Notes: generated by a model not told the origin, from the letters alone. 15,277 nt of DNA from Candidatus Pacearchaeota archaeon (GCA_002690445.1 NZER01000365.1:1-15277); one strand, 5' to 3'. Counted from the first letter of the stretch, positions 5,207-10,346 are shown. Translations and numbers: made by a program.

Positions 5207-5536
5207 ATGAAAAAAAGATATGAACTTATCGAAAATGGAACTTGCTATCCTCACAACTCTTTTGAGAAGTGCAGTCAAGGCTTAGAGCAAGCCTATGAAT
5301 CTGCAGAGCAAGCGATTGCGGACAAAGGGCATGAGCTTTGGCAGTTGGAAATTCAATTCGTCACTTACAATGCCTGTGGCACGATTGCCTCTTGCGAGTT
5401 AGTGCATGAGTTTGACGTTCCCGATTGCGGTGATGATGACATGGATGAAAGCATGGACGGAGACTTTGACTCTGCCATGACCTCTGCGGGCTTTGGAACT
5501 GACGAGGATTATGGTTACTATGGGGAGGATTACTAA
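5207..5536 (+). CDS. acidic hypothetical protein (109 aa)
   Basis: Starts MKKRYELIENGTCYPHNSFE. The N-terminal two thirds look like a small alpha/beta domain (helix QGLEQAYESAEQAIADKGHE, then LWQLEIQFVTYNACGTIASC). The C-terminal third is very acidic (DDDMDESMDGDFDS) and Tyr-rich at the end. TTGACA at 5171 and TAATAT at 5200 precede it but are 23 nt apart, so a separate promoter is doubtful and it may be read from 4912. The stop overlaps the next start (TAATG). Confidence 0.75.
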   Translation: MKKRYELIENGTCYPHNSFEKCSQGLEQAYESAEQAIADKGHELWQLEIQFVTYNACGTIASCELVHEFDVPDCGDDDMDESMDGDFDSAMTSAGFGTDEDYGYYGEDY

Positions 5537-5769
5537 TGCAGGACTATTGGGAAAGACGAGAAGAAATGTGGGATGACTATTTTGCCGCAGGTGATGCAAT
5601 CCGTGAACGATATGCCTCTGAGCTTGAAGACTTAAGGCAGGATGATTTAGCCTATGAGGATGAGATGGAATATCGACAAAAGGTCAAAGATTCGGGCTTT
5701 GATTCGCCTGAAGAATATGAAGCTTACTGGAAACATTGTCTTGAGGCGGCAGAGCGAGAACATGGTTGA
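5536..5769 (+). CDS. acidic helical hypothetical protein (77 aa)
   Basis: TAATG overlap with the previous stop and a GGGGAGGA Shine-Dalgarno just upstream. The product is almost entirely charged helix: QDYWERREEMWDDYFAAGDA, then RYASELEDLRQDDLAYEDEM, ending LEAAEREHG. It is likely a coiled coil or helical bundle. Together with the preceding acidic protein it may form a pair, but no function can be read. Confidence 0.75.
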   Translation: MQDYWERREEMWDDYFAAGDAIRERYASELEDLRQDDLAYEDEMEYRQKVKDSGFDSPEEYEAYWKHCLEAAEREHG

Positions 5770-5788
5770 AAACGAATCGGGGGACAAT

Positions 5789-5807
5789 CAAATAAGCATC
5801 AAATAAG
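5789..5807. repeat. 19-bp direct repeat, left copy
   Basis: CAAATAAGCATCAAATAAG, identical to 6209-6227. The two copies flank the inverted gene 5907-6143 and element E6. Confidence 0.8.
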
Positions 5808-5834
5808 TAATTCTTAGAATTTGTGAAAGTTACA

Positions 5835-5904
5835 TAAGAGCTTGACAGTCAACGACTTAGGGCGGGCCACCCGGCGCAAGCCGTTGACAATCAACGAGTT
5901 ACGA
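5835..5904. repeat. nested-palindrome element E6
   Basis: Arm 1 AAGAGCTTGA, CAG, TCAACGACTT; centre GGGCGGGCCACCCGGC; arm 3 AAGCCGTTGA, CAA, TCAACGAGTT. Unlike the other copies it lies between two convergent genes, ending 2 nt before the stop of the minus-strand gene, so it cannot serve a promoter on the + strand. Confidence 0.9.
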
Positions 5905-5906
5905 GC

Positions 5907-6143
5907 CTAGTTGTGGTCGAACCAGTCTGGTTCATGGCGAGTCATGTGGTCCATGTCGGCAAGGTGCGACTGCCAATCCTCTAGCTCTATCTCGATATCG
6001 TCGAGACGTGTGAGCAGATTGACCACTTCGGCTTGAGCGCGAGGGTCTCCATCCTCGGCATGACCGACGGCAATCATCAGTTGAGAGTTCAGATTTTCGC
6101 TCTCAGATTTGAGCGCGGCGATGGTTCTTTCTTGTTGTGTCAT
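5907..6143 (-). CDS. helical hypothetical protein on the minus strand, leaderless (78 aa)
   Basis: Only convincing minus-strand gene in the window. The start at 6143 (MTQQERTIAALKSESENLNS) is set by its own promoter; the longer frame to 6200 contains that promoter. The product is acidic and helical (LTRLDDIEIELEDWQSHLAD) and ends RHEPDWFDHN, with no recognised family. It is enclosed by E6 and E7 and by the 19-bp direct repeats, giving it the look of an inserted or inverted cassette. It runs against the + strand operon ending at 5769. Confidence 0.75.
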   Translation of the reverse strand: MTQQERTIAALKSESENLNSQLMIAVGHAEDGDPRAQAEVVNLLTRLDDIEIELEDWQSHLADMDHMTRHEPDWFDHN

Positions 6144-6149
6144 GTATAT

Positions 6150-6178
6150 AATATCGCACAGGTTAAGGGGAAAGTCAA
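6150..6178 (-). promoter_or_regulatory. promoter for the minus-strand gene
   Basis: On the minus strand: TTGACT (6178-6173), 17-nt spacer, GATATT (6155-6150), then 6 nt to the ATG. It has exactly the geometry of the + strand promoters, which validates both the gene and the leaderless pattern. Confidence 0.85.
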
Positions 6179-6208
6179 ACTTTATTTCAACACCAATCAA
6201 ATAACAGC

Positions 6209-6227
6209 CAAATAAGCATCAAATAAG
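6209..6227. repeat. 19-bp direct repeat, right copy
   Basis: CAAATAAGCATCAAATAAG, identical to 5789-5807; a partial further copy (CAAATAACAGC) lies just upstream at about 6199. Confidence 0.8.
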
Positions 6228-6239
6228 AGGGCAATTCCC

Positions 6240-6343
6240 TAAGTCGTTGACTATCAACAACTTATGAATTTTCATAAACCTTTGACTATCAACGACTTGC
6301 GCCGGGCCACCCGCTGTAAACCCTTGACTATCAATGACTTACG
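6240..6343. repeat. composite nested-palindrome element E7 (three arms)
   Basis: Longer than the others. A first TTGA-CTA-TCAA arm is followed by an AT palindrome TGAATTTTCA instead of the GC one, then a second arm, a GC centre (CGCCGGGCCACCCG) and a third arm. It looks like two fused elements. It lies upstream of both the minus-strand gene and the + strand unit at 6532. Confidence 0.85.
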
Positions 6344-6466
6344 ACTTTTGTGTGTTTTTTCTCATTTTTTTTCACTTTTTTTTCACATTTTATGCTTGAC
6401 ATTTATAACTTACTGACTGACAGCATATTACGAAACAAAAAACTTTAAGAAAACTTCACGAAAAAT
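6344..6466. other. T-rich intergenic stretch between E7 and the 6467 promoter
   Basis: No gene seen. It contains T-tracts separated by TCAC (TTTTTTCTCATTTTTTTT and similar), then ATGCT...AGCAT (6410-6426 region), and an A-rich linker (AAACAAAAAACTTTAAG) in front of the promoter. Comparable T-tracts follow E10. Confidence 0.5.
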
Positions 6467-6495
6467 TTGACAAAGCCCCATTTGTGTGATATATT
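6467..6495 (+). promoter_or_regulatory. promoter for gene 6532
   Basis: TTGACA (6467-6472), 17-nt spacer, TATATT (6490-6495). Transcript would carry a leader of about 30 nt with AAGTTAAGAAAG before the ATG at 6532, unlike the leaderless units. Confidence 0.85.
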
Positions 6496-6531
6496 ATATA
6501 TATAAAGTTAAGTTAAGAAAGATAAAAAATT

Positions 6532-6717
6532 ATGCAATTCATTATAGCTCAAACCAAACATGGCTTACGCCTTCAAGTCTTCAACTGCGGTTTCGCAATC
6601 GCAACCCACTTCGGTCAGCGCAAGTATCTCAAGCGCACGATTAACCAGTACAAGGCTCGCATGAGCGACCCTAACCATGCCGCGCATGGCAAGCAAGCTC
6701 ATGTTATTTGGGCTTGA
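6532..6717 (+). CDS. basic hypothetical protein (61 aa)
   Basis: Leader contains TTAAGAAAGATAAAAAATT, a weak SD followed by an A-rich stretch. The product MQFIIAQTKHGLRLQVFNCG continues with a basic helix (FGQRKYLKRTINQYKARMSD) and ends QAHVIWA. No family recognised. Its last codons and stop (TGA 6715-6717) are shared with the -35 box of the next promoter, so the next gene is transcribed independently. Confidence 0.7.
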   Translation: MQFIIAQTKHGLRLQVFNCGFAIATHFGQRKYLKRTINQYKARMSDPNHAAHGKQAHVIWA

Positions 6718-6742
6718 CTTTCAACCAAAAATCCTTTAGATT
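6714..6742 (+). promoter_or_regulatory. promoter overlapping the stop codon of gene 6532
   Basis: TTGACT (6714-6719), whose TGA is the stop of the upstream gene; 17-nt spacer; TAGATT (6737-6742); ATG 6 nt later at 6749. Confidence 0.7.
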
Positions 6743-6748
6743 ATAGAC

Positions 6749-7027
6749 ATGATTAAGATTAAAAACAACGTTCCTTTCATTCACTTTCGCCAAGCGCGGA
6801 TTGACATGATTCTCTCTAATGGTGACAAGCTCGGCACTTATCAGACTTTGCCGTACCAAGTCGATGCTCCAACCAAAGACCAATGGTTGGCGCAAGTCTC
6901 TGACGTTTGGGATGTCGCTGACATTACTTTTCGAGATTTCGGAGTTCAGTCCTGCAAAGCTCCAAAGGGTCACCCTGCATGGAATTTAGTTCCAGCAATT
7001 CAAAAACCCTTGAACCATTCAAGCTAA
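6749..7027 (+). CDS. hypothetical protein, leaderless (92 aa)
   Basis: MIKIKNNVPFIHFRQARIDM, then NGDKLGTYQTLPYQVDAPTK and DVWDVADITFRDFGVQSCKA. Mixed alpha/beta soluble protein of unknown family, with a Pro-rich end (PAIQKPLNHSS). Start chosen because it is 6 nt after the -10 box. It is followed by the A-rich SD-less leader that recurs between genes up to 11.25 kb. Confidence 0.75.
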   Translation: MIKIKNNVPFIHFRQARIDMILSNGDKLGTYQTLPYQVDAPTKDQWLAQVSDVWDVADITFRDFGVQSCKAPKGHPAWNLVPAIQKPLNHSS

Positions 7028-7049
7028 CCAAAAAAACACAAAAAACATT

Positions 7050-7217
7050 ATGAATAAATTGTTCAGCATTCGCATCAAGCCAACCTTCCACAGATTCGAG
7101 GAAGGCAGGGGCATTACCCTAGTAACAAAAAGAAATCTCTTAGAAGTCTGGCTTCTAGGTCTTTGCTTTTCCATTAATGTGGGTTGCCATCCTCATTATG
7201 ATGGCTACTATGGCTAG
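7050..7217 (+). CDS. small hypothetical protein (55 aa)
   Basis: Preceded by the recurring leader CTAACCAAAAAAACAC plus A-run and ATTATG, without Shine-Dalgarno. The product starts MNKLFSIRIKPTFHRFEEGR, has a hydrophobic middle (LLEVWLLGLCFSINVG) and ends HPHYDGYYG. The hydrophobic part is short for a membrane span. No family recognised. Confidence 0.6.
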   Translation: MNKLFSIRIKPTFHRFEEGRGITLVTKRNLLEVWLLGLCFSINVGCHPHYDGYYG

Positions 7218-7250
7218 AGAACACAATCTAACCAAAAAACTACACAAAAC

Positions 7251-7346
7251 ATGATTGCACTAATAGATTTTTTGACTGCATTTATCCTTGGCGGTACTGT
7301 CGGGCTAATGCTGGGAGTCGCCTTAGCCTTGATTGCATTTCGTTGA
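7251..7346 (+). CDS. micro membrane protein with glycine-zipper-like helix (31 aa)
   Basis: Preceded by another copy of the A-rich leader (CTAACCAAAAAACTAC...ATG). The product MIALIDFLTAFILGGTVGLM continues LGVALALIAFR, a single membrane segment with GGxxG and LG spacing that could support helix packing. It is the last ORF before element E8, as with other micro-ORFs here. Confidence 0.5.
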   Translation: MIALIDFLTAFILGGTVGLMLGVALALIAFR

Positions 7347-7392
7347 TATTCAAGGGCTTACGACACAAGAGGATAAGTCAATCCAAAAGTCA

Positions 7393-7461
7393 TAAGTCAT
7401 TGGTAATCAACAACTTAGGCGGGGTGGCCCGCCGTAAACCCTTGGCAGTCAACGACTTACG
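7393..7461. repeat. nested-palindrome element E8
   Basis: Arm 1 AAGTCATTGG, TAA, TCAACAACTT; centre GGCGGGGTGGCCCGCC; arm 3 AACCCTTGG, CAG, TCAACGACTT. It lies between the micro-ORF ending at 7346 and the 33-bp tandem repeats. A single extra arm-like sequence (CCTTGA, GTA, TCAGTCGCTT) lies at about 7588-7607. Confidence 0.9.
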
Positions 7462-7463
7462 AA

Positions 7464-7579
7464 TTTATTTTATATATACTTTTAGGGCGATTTTCGTTTA
7501 TTTTATATATGCTTTTCGGGGGTTTTTCATTTATTTTATATATACTTTTTAGCCTTTTTTCATTTATTTTATATATACA
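7464..7579. repeat. 33-bp AT-rich tandem repeat, 4 units
   Basis: TTTATTTTATATATAC (or GC) begins at 7464, 7497, 7530 and 7563, exactly 33 bp apart; the rest of each unit (CTTTT...TTTTC) varies more. 33 bp is about three helical turns. The frame reading through it (repeated FIYTF peptide) is repeat-derived and not called a gene. Iteron-like. Confidence 0.9.
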
Positions 7580-7632
7580 ATTTAAAGCCTTGAGTATCAG
7601 TCGCTTGTGACACAAAAAACTTTGCAGAAAAT

Positions 7633-7661
7633 TTGACTTTCGGCATTTTCTGTTGTATATT
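7633..7661 (+). promoter_or_regulatory. promoter for gene 7667
   Basis: TTGACT (7633-7638), 17-nt spacer beginning TTCGGC, TATATT (7656-7661), with ACAAAAAACTTTGCAGAAAA upstream as A-rich linker. ATG 5 nt after the -10. Confidence 0.85.
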
Positions 7662-7666
7662 GTATT

Positions 7667-7792
7667 ATGAAGTTAAGAAAGGCAAAGACTCCAAAGCTAA
7701 GGCTTAAAGTCCTTTTCACCAAGTCGCGCCCGATGAAACGTCGCAACAAGGTTTTGCCTCGTAATGCAAAGCACAAGAAAAATTTATGTTAA
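7667..7792 (+). CDS. highly basic small protein, leaderless (41 aa)
   Basis: MKLRKAKTPKLRLKVLFTKS followed by RPMKRRNKVLPRNAKHKKNL. Well over a third of residues are Lys or Arg and there are no acidic ones, so nucleic-acid or ribosome binding is likely in general terms. The 5' end (ATGAAGTTAAGAAAGG) also resembles the leader seen before 6532 and 10382, so this could alternatively be a leader whose real cistron is the overlapping 7786 gene. It overlaps that gene by 7 nt. Confidence 0.55.
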   Translation: MKLRKAKTPKLRLKVLFTKSRPMKRRNKVLPRNAKHKKNLC

Positions 7793-7965
7793 AAATTAAA
7801 GATATAGTACGGATGCCCAACGGCAAAGTTGGAGACGTCCAATCAATCAAGCAAGGCAATGCCATTCATCCTGACGGGCTTGCTCTCGTGCGCTTCTACC
7901 GCACCAATCGAGGGGCTTGGTTTAGAATTAACCAACTGCGACCAATCACATGGCTCAACAATTAA
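7786..7965 (+). CDS. SH3/KOW-like small protein (59 aa)
   Basis: MLKIKDIVRMPNGKVGDVQS, then GLALVRFYRTNRGAWFRINQ and LRPITWLNN. The pattern (xIVRxPNGxVGxV ... ALVRFYRTNRGxWFxxxQLRPI) is that of a compact SH3-like barrel seen in small phage proteins. The 12498 product here has a similar layout (NDIVTNRQGRIFQVVG ... LYRSQARFVFKHSQLR). A nucleic-acid-binding or adaptor role is inferred from fold type only. Confidence 0.7.
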   Translation: MLKIKDIVRMPNGKVGDVQSIKQGNAIHPDGLALVRFYRTNRGAWFRINQLRPITWLNN

Positions 7966-7970
7966 GAAAA

Positions 7971-8066
7971 ATGAAACTCACAGAAAGAGAGAAAATCCTC
8001 CTTGCCTTTGTTCTTCCTCTCAAGGAAAAAAAGCGCAAAAAGAATTTGACTTTAACCAAGAACTGA
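7971..8066 (+). CDS. small basic hypothetical protein (31 aa)
   Basis: ATG 5 nt after the preceding stop, following TAAGAAAA. The product is MKLTEREKILLAFVLPLKEK then KRKKNLTLTKN. The 3' part carries the -35 box of the next promoter (TTGACT, encoding the LT residues), so its C-terminus may be constrained by the promoter. It is small, with no homologue known to me. Confidence 0.45.
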   Translation: MKLTEREKILLAFVLPLKEKKRKKNLTLTKN

Positions 8067-8074
8067 GCTATATT
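8046..8074 (+). promoter_or_regulatory. promoter inside the 3' end of gene 7971
   Basis: TTGACT (8046-8051), 17-nt spacer, TATATT (8069-8074); ATG 5 nt later at 8080. The spacer contains the stop codon of the upstream ORF. Confidence 0.85.
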
Positions 8075-8079
8075 GTATT

Positions 8080-8295
8080 ATGGAAAAGATTAAAGAACTA
8101 AGAGCCAAGATTGGAGCATTCGCCTCCGCGCTTGAAAAGATGAACGCCGAAGCAACGCCCGAAACGGCTTTGACTGTCGAAGTTGCCAATGATGTTTTCG
8201 GCAAGATGCTTGCCGAGATGCAAGAGGAGCTTGCAGTCCTCGAAGCGACGTTTCCCGAAAACCCTTTCACTAACCTATCAATCAGAAAAAGCTAA
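8080..8295 (+). CDS. helical hypothetical protein, leaderless (71 aa)
   Basis: MEKIKELRAKIGAFASALEK, then MNAEATPETALTVEVANDVF and GKMLAEMQEELAVLEATFPE, ending NLSIRKS. Almost all helical with heptad-like spacing, suggesting a small bundle or dimer. No family recognised. Start set by promoter spacing. It heads the operon that runs to the terminator at 8714. Confidence 0.75.
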   Translation: MEKIKELRAKIGAFASALEKMNAEATPETALTVEVANDVFGKMLAEMQEELAVLEATFPENPFTNLSIRKS

Positions 8296-8300
8296 AACCT

Positions 8301-8456
8301 ATGTATATTCTAAAAAGTATTCTCAACCAAGCGGGCGCCGTTTGGCAAGTCGAATCCATCGCAATGAGAAAGCGCGATGCCGAAAGGCTCTTGCGCTCTC
8401 GCCTCGCCAATGCCAACGGCAAGCGCCGTTACGGCTTGTTCTCTGTAACCTCCTAA
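8301..8456 (+). CDS. basic hypothetical protein (51 aa)
   Basis: Starts 5 nt after the previous stop (GCTAAAACCTATG). MYILKSILNQAGAVWQVESI, then an Arg-rich helix (AMRKRDAERLLRSRLANANG) and KRRYGLFSVTS. Likely nucleic-acid binding by charge only. No family recognised. Followed by CTAAGGAGCAAC, a good Shine-Dalgarno for the next gene. Confidence 0.65.
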   Translation: MYILKSILNQAGAVWQVESIAMRKRDAERLLRSRLANANGKRRYGLFSVTS

Positions 8457-8469
8457 GGAGCAACAACTT

Positions 8470-8637
8470 ATGACAGCAAAACACTTCAAAGCAGTAGCCC
8501 TTAGGCTCAACGAGGCAATCCGTCTCAGCGATGACCTTGACCGAATCATCAAATTGGCTACAAGCCTTGCCGATGATTTCGAGCAATTCAATCCCAACTT
8601 TAACCGCTCCAAGTTTCTAGCGGTTGCCTTGGCTTAA
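8470..8637 (+). CDS. small phage protein, paralogue of the 9768 product (55 aa)
   Basis: AAGGAG lies 9 nt upstream. MTAKHFKAVALRLNEAIRLS ... FNPNFNRSKFLAVALA. It shares the KHF start and an identical FNRSKFLAVALA C-terminus with the 9768 product. The layout (xKxxFxxIAxxLxxA ... NPxFxxxxFxxA) matches a widespread small phage protein family of unknown function. Two copies 1.3 kb apart show gene duplication within this accessory region. Confidence 0.75.
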   Translation: MTAKHFKAVALRLNEAIRLSDDLDRIIKLATSLADDFEQFNPNFNRSKFLAVALA

Positions 8638-8693
8638 TGTTAAGCACAATTTTTTTCGGGCTTTTGTTTCTCGCTTACCTAGTAGCAAACTGA
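8637..8693 (+). CDS. micro-ORF, single membrane segment (18 aa)
   Basis: TAATG overlap with the preceding stop. The product MLSTIFFGLLFLAYLVAN is one hydrophobic helix. It is last in the operon, 21 nt before an intrinsic terminator. It is very short and accepted only because the same kind of ORF ends five other units. Confidence 0.35.
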   Translation: MLSTIFFGLLFLAYLVAN

Positions 8694-8713
8694 AACAAAA
8701 AATTCGTTTAACT

Positions 8714-8738
8714 AAAACCGCCTTCGGGCGGTTTTTTT
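8714..8738 (+). terminator. intrinsic terminator
   Basis: CCGCC (8718-8722), TTCG tetraloop, GGCGG, then seven T; flanking AAAA pairs with the T tract, so it may work in both directions. Confidence 0.95.
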
Positions 8739-8875
8739 ATATATACCTTTTGACTTGCTACTATATATGCTTTTCGACTTGCTACTATATATACTTGTTG
8801 ACTTACTACTATATATATGTTTTGACTTACTACTATATATACTTTTGGGCTTACTACTATATATACTTTTATTTC
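8738..8875. repeat. 24-bp AT-rich tandem repeat, 6 units
   Basis: TATATATAC (or GC, GT) begins at 8738, 8762, 8786, 8810, 8834 and 8858, exactly 24 bp apart; the unit is close to TATATATACTTTTGACTTAC plus TAC. It contains TTGACT 6 nt from TATATAT, too close for a promoter. It shares TATATATACTTTT with the 33-bp repeats at 7464. The frame through it (repeated YYYIY peptide) is not called a gene. Confidence 0.9.
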
Positions 8876-8877
8876 CC

Positions 8878-8947
8878 TAAGTTCTTGAGCATCAACGACT
8901 TACGGCGGGCCGCCCGGCCTAAGTGCTTGATAGTCAACACTTTACGA
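8878..8947. repeat. nested-palindrome element E9
   Basis: Arm 1 AAGTTCTTGA, GCA, TCAACGACTT; centre GGCGGGCCGCCCGGCC; arm 3 AAGTGCTTGA, TAG, TCAACACTTT. Confidence 0.9.
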
Positions 8948-9107
8948 AAGCTCCGTTCAAGTCCCGTGCCACATTCACAAGTAGCTGATGGGTAGTGAGT
9001 TATGCAAACAGAGATGATTTTATCATTTATTTTCACTTTTTATTTGACCATTTTCACAAGTAGTTGATAGACAGTTATATAGAGAAGAAAAAAAGATGTG
9101 ATATAAT
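8948..9107. other. gene-free stretch with an accessory repeat module
   Basis: 8966-9007 (GTGCCACATTCACAAGTAG... GTGAGTTATGCAA) is closely matched by 10175-10216 and partly by 12281-12320, each about 20 nt after an E element. Degenerate single arms (CAAGTAGTTGATAGACAG at about 9054) and a T/A-rich linker follow. No ORF worth calling. Confidence 0.6.
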
Positions 9108-9136
9108 TTGACTTTCGGGTAAAATGGGAGTATATT
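9108..9136 (+). promoter_or_regulatory. promoter for gene 9155
   Basis: TTGACT (9108-9113), 17-nt spacer TTCGGGTAAAATGGGAG, TATATT (9131-9136). Where leaderless units have ATG, this one has ATA, so translation begins further on at 9155 after AAGTTAAG. Confidence 0.85.
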
Positions 9137-9154
9137 GTATTATAACAAGTTAAG

Positions 9155-9331
9155 ATGAGTAAGATAGAAAAACAAATTTCCGACCATCAGCGCAAAGCGC
9201 GCCAATGGACTGCGACAGCTCAGCGCTCCGCAGGAGTCAATAACAAATGGCACTTTCGTGCCATCCGTCAAGCGAATTGGCACGCCTTGCAAGTTACCAA
9301 TTTGCGCGCCAAGCTCAACAACTGGAGCTAA
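9155..9331 (+). CDS. basic helical hypothetical protein (58 aa)
   Basis: MSKIEKQISDHQRKARQWTA, then TAQRSAGVNNKWHFRAIRQA and NWHALQVTNLRAKLNNWS. Arg/Lys/Gln/Trp-rich amphipathic helices, similar in character to the products of 10382 and 10693. No family recognised; nucleic-acid association is possible. Followed 6 nt later by the next ATG (TAAAACATTATG). Confidence 0.7.
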   Translation: MSKIEKQISDHQRKARQWTATAQRSAGVNNKWHFRAIRQANWHALQVTNLRAKLNNWS

Positions 9332-9337
9332 AACATT

Positions 9338-9577
9338 ATGGACACAACTCATTTTTTAGTCACTCACGTTGGCGCTGAATTAGACAAGCGCTTTCTCGCA
9401 GTCACCAAGCTAGGCAATCTCTGGACTTCTTGCTTTGGCTCAACTCGATTTAAGACATTGGAAAAAGCTCAGGCGGTTGCCAACTCATGCAGTCGGTCAA
9501 CTCGCATCATATGGGTTGACGATTCGCACCCTGCCAAGTGGGGCGAGGTTGTCGGAGATTTTCAAGTCGTAAGATAA
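9338..9577 (+). CDS. hypothetical protein (79 aa)
   Basis: MDTTHFLVTHVGAELDKRFL, then AVTKLGNLWTSCFGSTRFKT, a helix TLEKAQAVANSCSRS and a closing TRIIWVDDSHPAKWGEVVGD. The order beta-beta-helix-beta looks like a compact alpha/beta fold. I do not recognise it. The start is a short A-rich leader without SD. Confidence 0.7.
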   Translation: MDTTHFLVTHVGAELDKRFLAVTKLGNLWTSCFGSTRFKTLEKAQAVANSCSRSTRIIWVDDSHPAKWGEVVGDFQVVR

Positions 9578-9601
9578 AAACACAAACTAACCACAAAAAC
9601 C

Positions 9602-9745
9602 ATGGAAGACGAATTCAATGCATTCATAGAAGCCGAGGGCTTCGACTCAATCGGAGAAGATTTGTTCAGGAGTCCCGAAGGGGAAATTTGGCACATCGAC
9701 CAAGTTTGGGATTTAATGATGGAACTCCAAGCCAATCTACTATAA
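9602..9745 (+). CDS. acidic small hypothetical protein (47 aa)
   Basis: MEDEFNAFIEAEGFDSIGED, then LFRSPEGEIWHIDQVWDLMM and ELQANLL. Strongly acidic helical peptide. It is preceded by a leader variant (CAAACTAACCACAAAAACC) with no Shine-Dalgarno. No family recognised. Confidence 0.65.
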   Translation: MEDEFNAFIEAEGFDSIGEDLFRSPEGEIWHIDQVWDLMMELQANLL

Positions 9746-9767
9746 CCAAAAAAACACAAAAAACATT

Positions 9768-9938
9768 ATGACAAAAAAGCACTTCACCATCGTTGCTAGG
9801 GAATTAAACATTGCCATGCACAATGACCCAAACGGGCACAATGCAATTATTTTTCTTGCTCGCAACCTTGCGACTGAGTTTGAGATTCTCAATCCACTTT
9901 TCAATCGCTCCAAGTTTCTTGCGGTTGCATTAGCTTAA
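9768..9938 (+). CDS. small phage protein, paralogue of the 8470 product (56 aa)
   Basis: Preceded by a perfect copy of the A-rich leader. MTKKHFTIVARELNIAMHND ... LNPLFNRSKFLAVALA. Start and C-terminal 12 residues match the 8470 product while the middle has diverged. Both fit a small phage family with conserved N- and C-terminal motifs and unknown role. Confidence 0.75.
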   Translation: MTKKHFTIVARELNIAMHNDPNGHNAIIFLARNLATEFEILNPLFNRSKFLAVALA

Positions 9939-9941
9939 GCC

Positions 9942-10076
9942 ATGGGAAACATTAGGGTAACTATTAAGGCTAAAGGCTTGGAGGAATCGGTCAATCGAAT
10001 AGTAAAAAAGATTAACTCATCAAAAGAACACAATCCAACCAAAAAATTACATAAAAAGATGAACCCACCAGATTAA
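9942..10076 (+). CDS. small basic hypothetical protein, reads through a decayed leader (44 aa)
   Basis: MGNIRVTIKAKGLEESVNRI then VKKINSSKEHNPTKKLHKKM and NPPD. The first 27 residues look like a normal small protein. The remainder is the translation of a leader copy (CACAATCCAACCAAAAAATT... ATG at 10059) that is intact at other sites. The original gene may therefore have ended earlier and lost its stop, and what followed the leader is reduced to a 5-codon remnant. Confidence 0.5.
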   Translation: MGNIRVTIKAKGLEESVNRIVKKINSSKEHNPTKKLHKKMNPPD

Positions 10077-10086
10077 CAAAGATTCA

Positions 10087-10156
10087 TAAGTCGTTGACCA
10101 TCAACGGTTTAGGGCGGGCCGCCCGCCGTAAGTGCTTGATACTCAACATCTTACGA
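10087..10156. repeat. nested-palindrome element E10
   Basis: Arm 1 AAGTCGTTGA, CCA, TCAACGGTTT; centre GGGCGGGCCGCCCGCC, a perfect palindrome; arm 3 AAGTGCTTGA, TAC, TCAACATCTT. Confidence 0.9.
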
Positions 10157-10317
10157 ATGTTCGGTTCATGTTTCGCGCCACATTCATAAGTAACTGGTGG
10201 ATAGTGAGTTATGCAAGTGGGCTAATTTTATCCGATTTTTTATCAACTTTTTTTTCGCTGTTTCTGTAAGTGCTTGGTAGGGAGCATTTTACAACATAAA
10301 AAAACTTCTCGAAAAAT
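10157..10317. other. gene-free stretch with accessory repeat module
   Basis: 10175-10216 (GCGCCACATTCATAAGTAAC... GTGAGTTATGCAA) repeats 8966-9007. A degenerate arm (GTAAGTGCTTGGTAGGGAGC at about 10266), T-tracts and the A-rich linker (ACATAAAAAAACTTCTCG) follow. No gene seen. Confidence 0.6.
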
Positions 10318-10346
10318 TTGACTTTCGGGCAAAACGGGTCTATATT
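10318..10346 (+). promoter_or_regulatory. promoter for gene 10382
   Basis: TTGACT (10318-10323), 17-nt spacer TTCGGGCAAAACGGGTC, TATATT (10341-10346). A leader with TTAAGAAAGGTAAAAAATTT leads to the ATG at 10382, nearly the same as before 6532. Confidence 0.85.

Noticed and set aside
7343..7552. ORF with repeated FIYTF peptide
   Set aside because: It is the translation of the 33-bp tandem repeat and of E8; 33 is a multiple of 3, which keeps the frame open by chance.
8746..8875. Array of promoters in the 24-bp repeats (TTGACT and TATATAT)
   Set aside because: The spacing is about 6 nt within a unit and about 30 nt to the next, neither compatible with sigma70.
8948..8990. tRNA T-loop-like sequence GTTCAAGTC
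   Set aside because: The flanking bases do not pair as a T stem and no acceptor or D arm is present.
8624..8995. ORF with repeated YYYIY peptide
   Set aside because: It is the translation of the 24-bp tandem repeat plus a terminator and E9.
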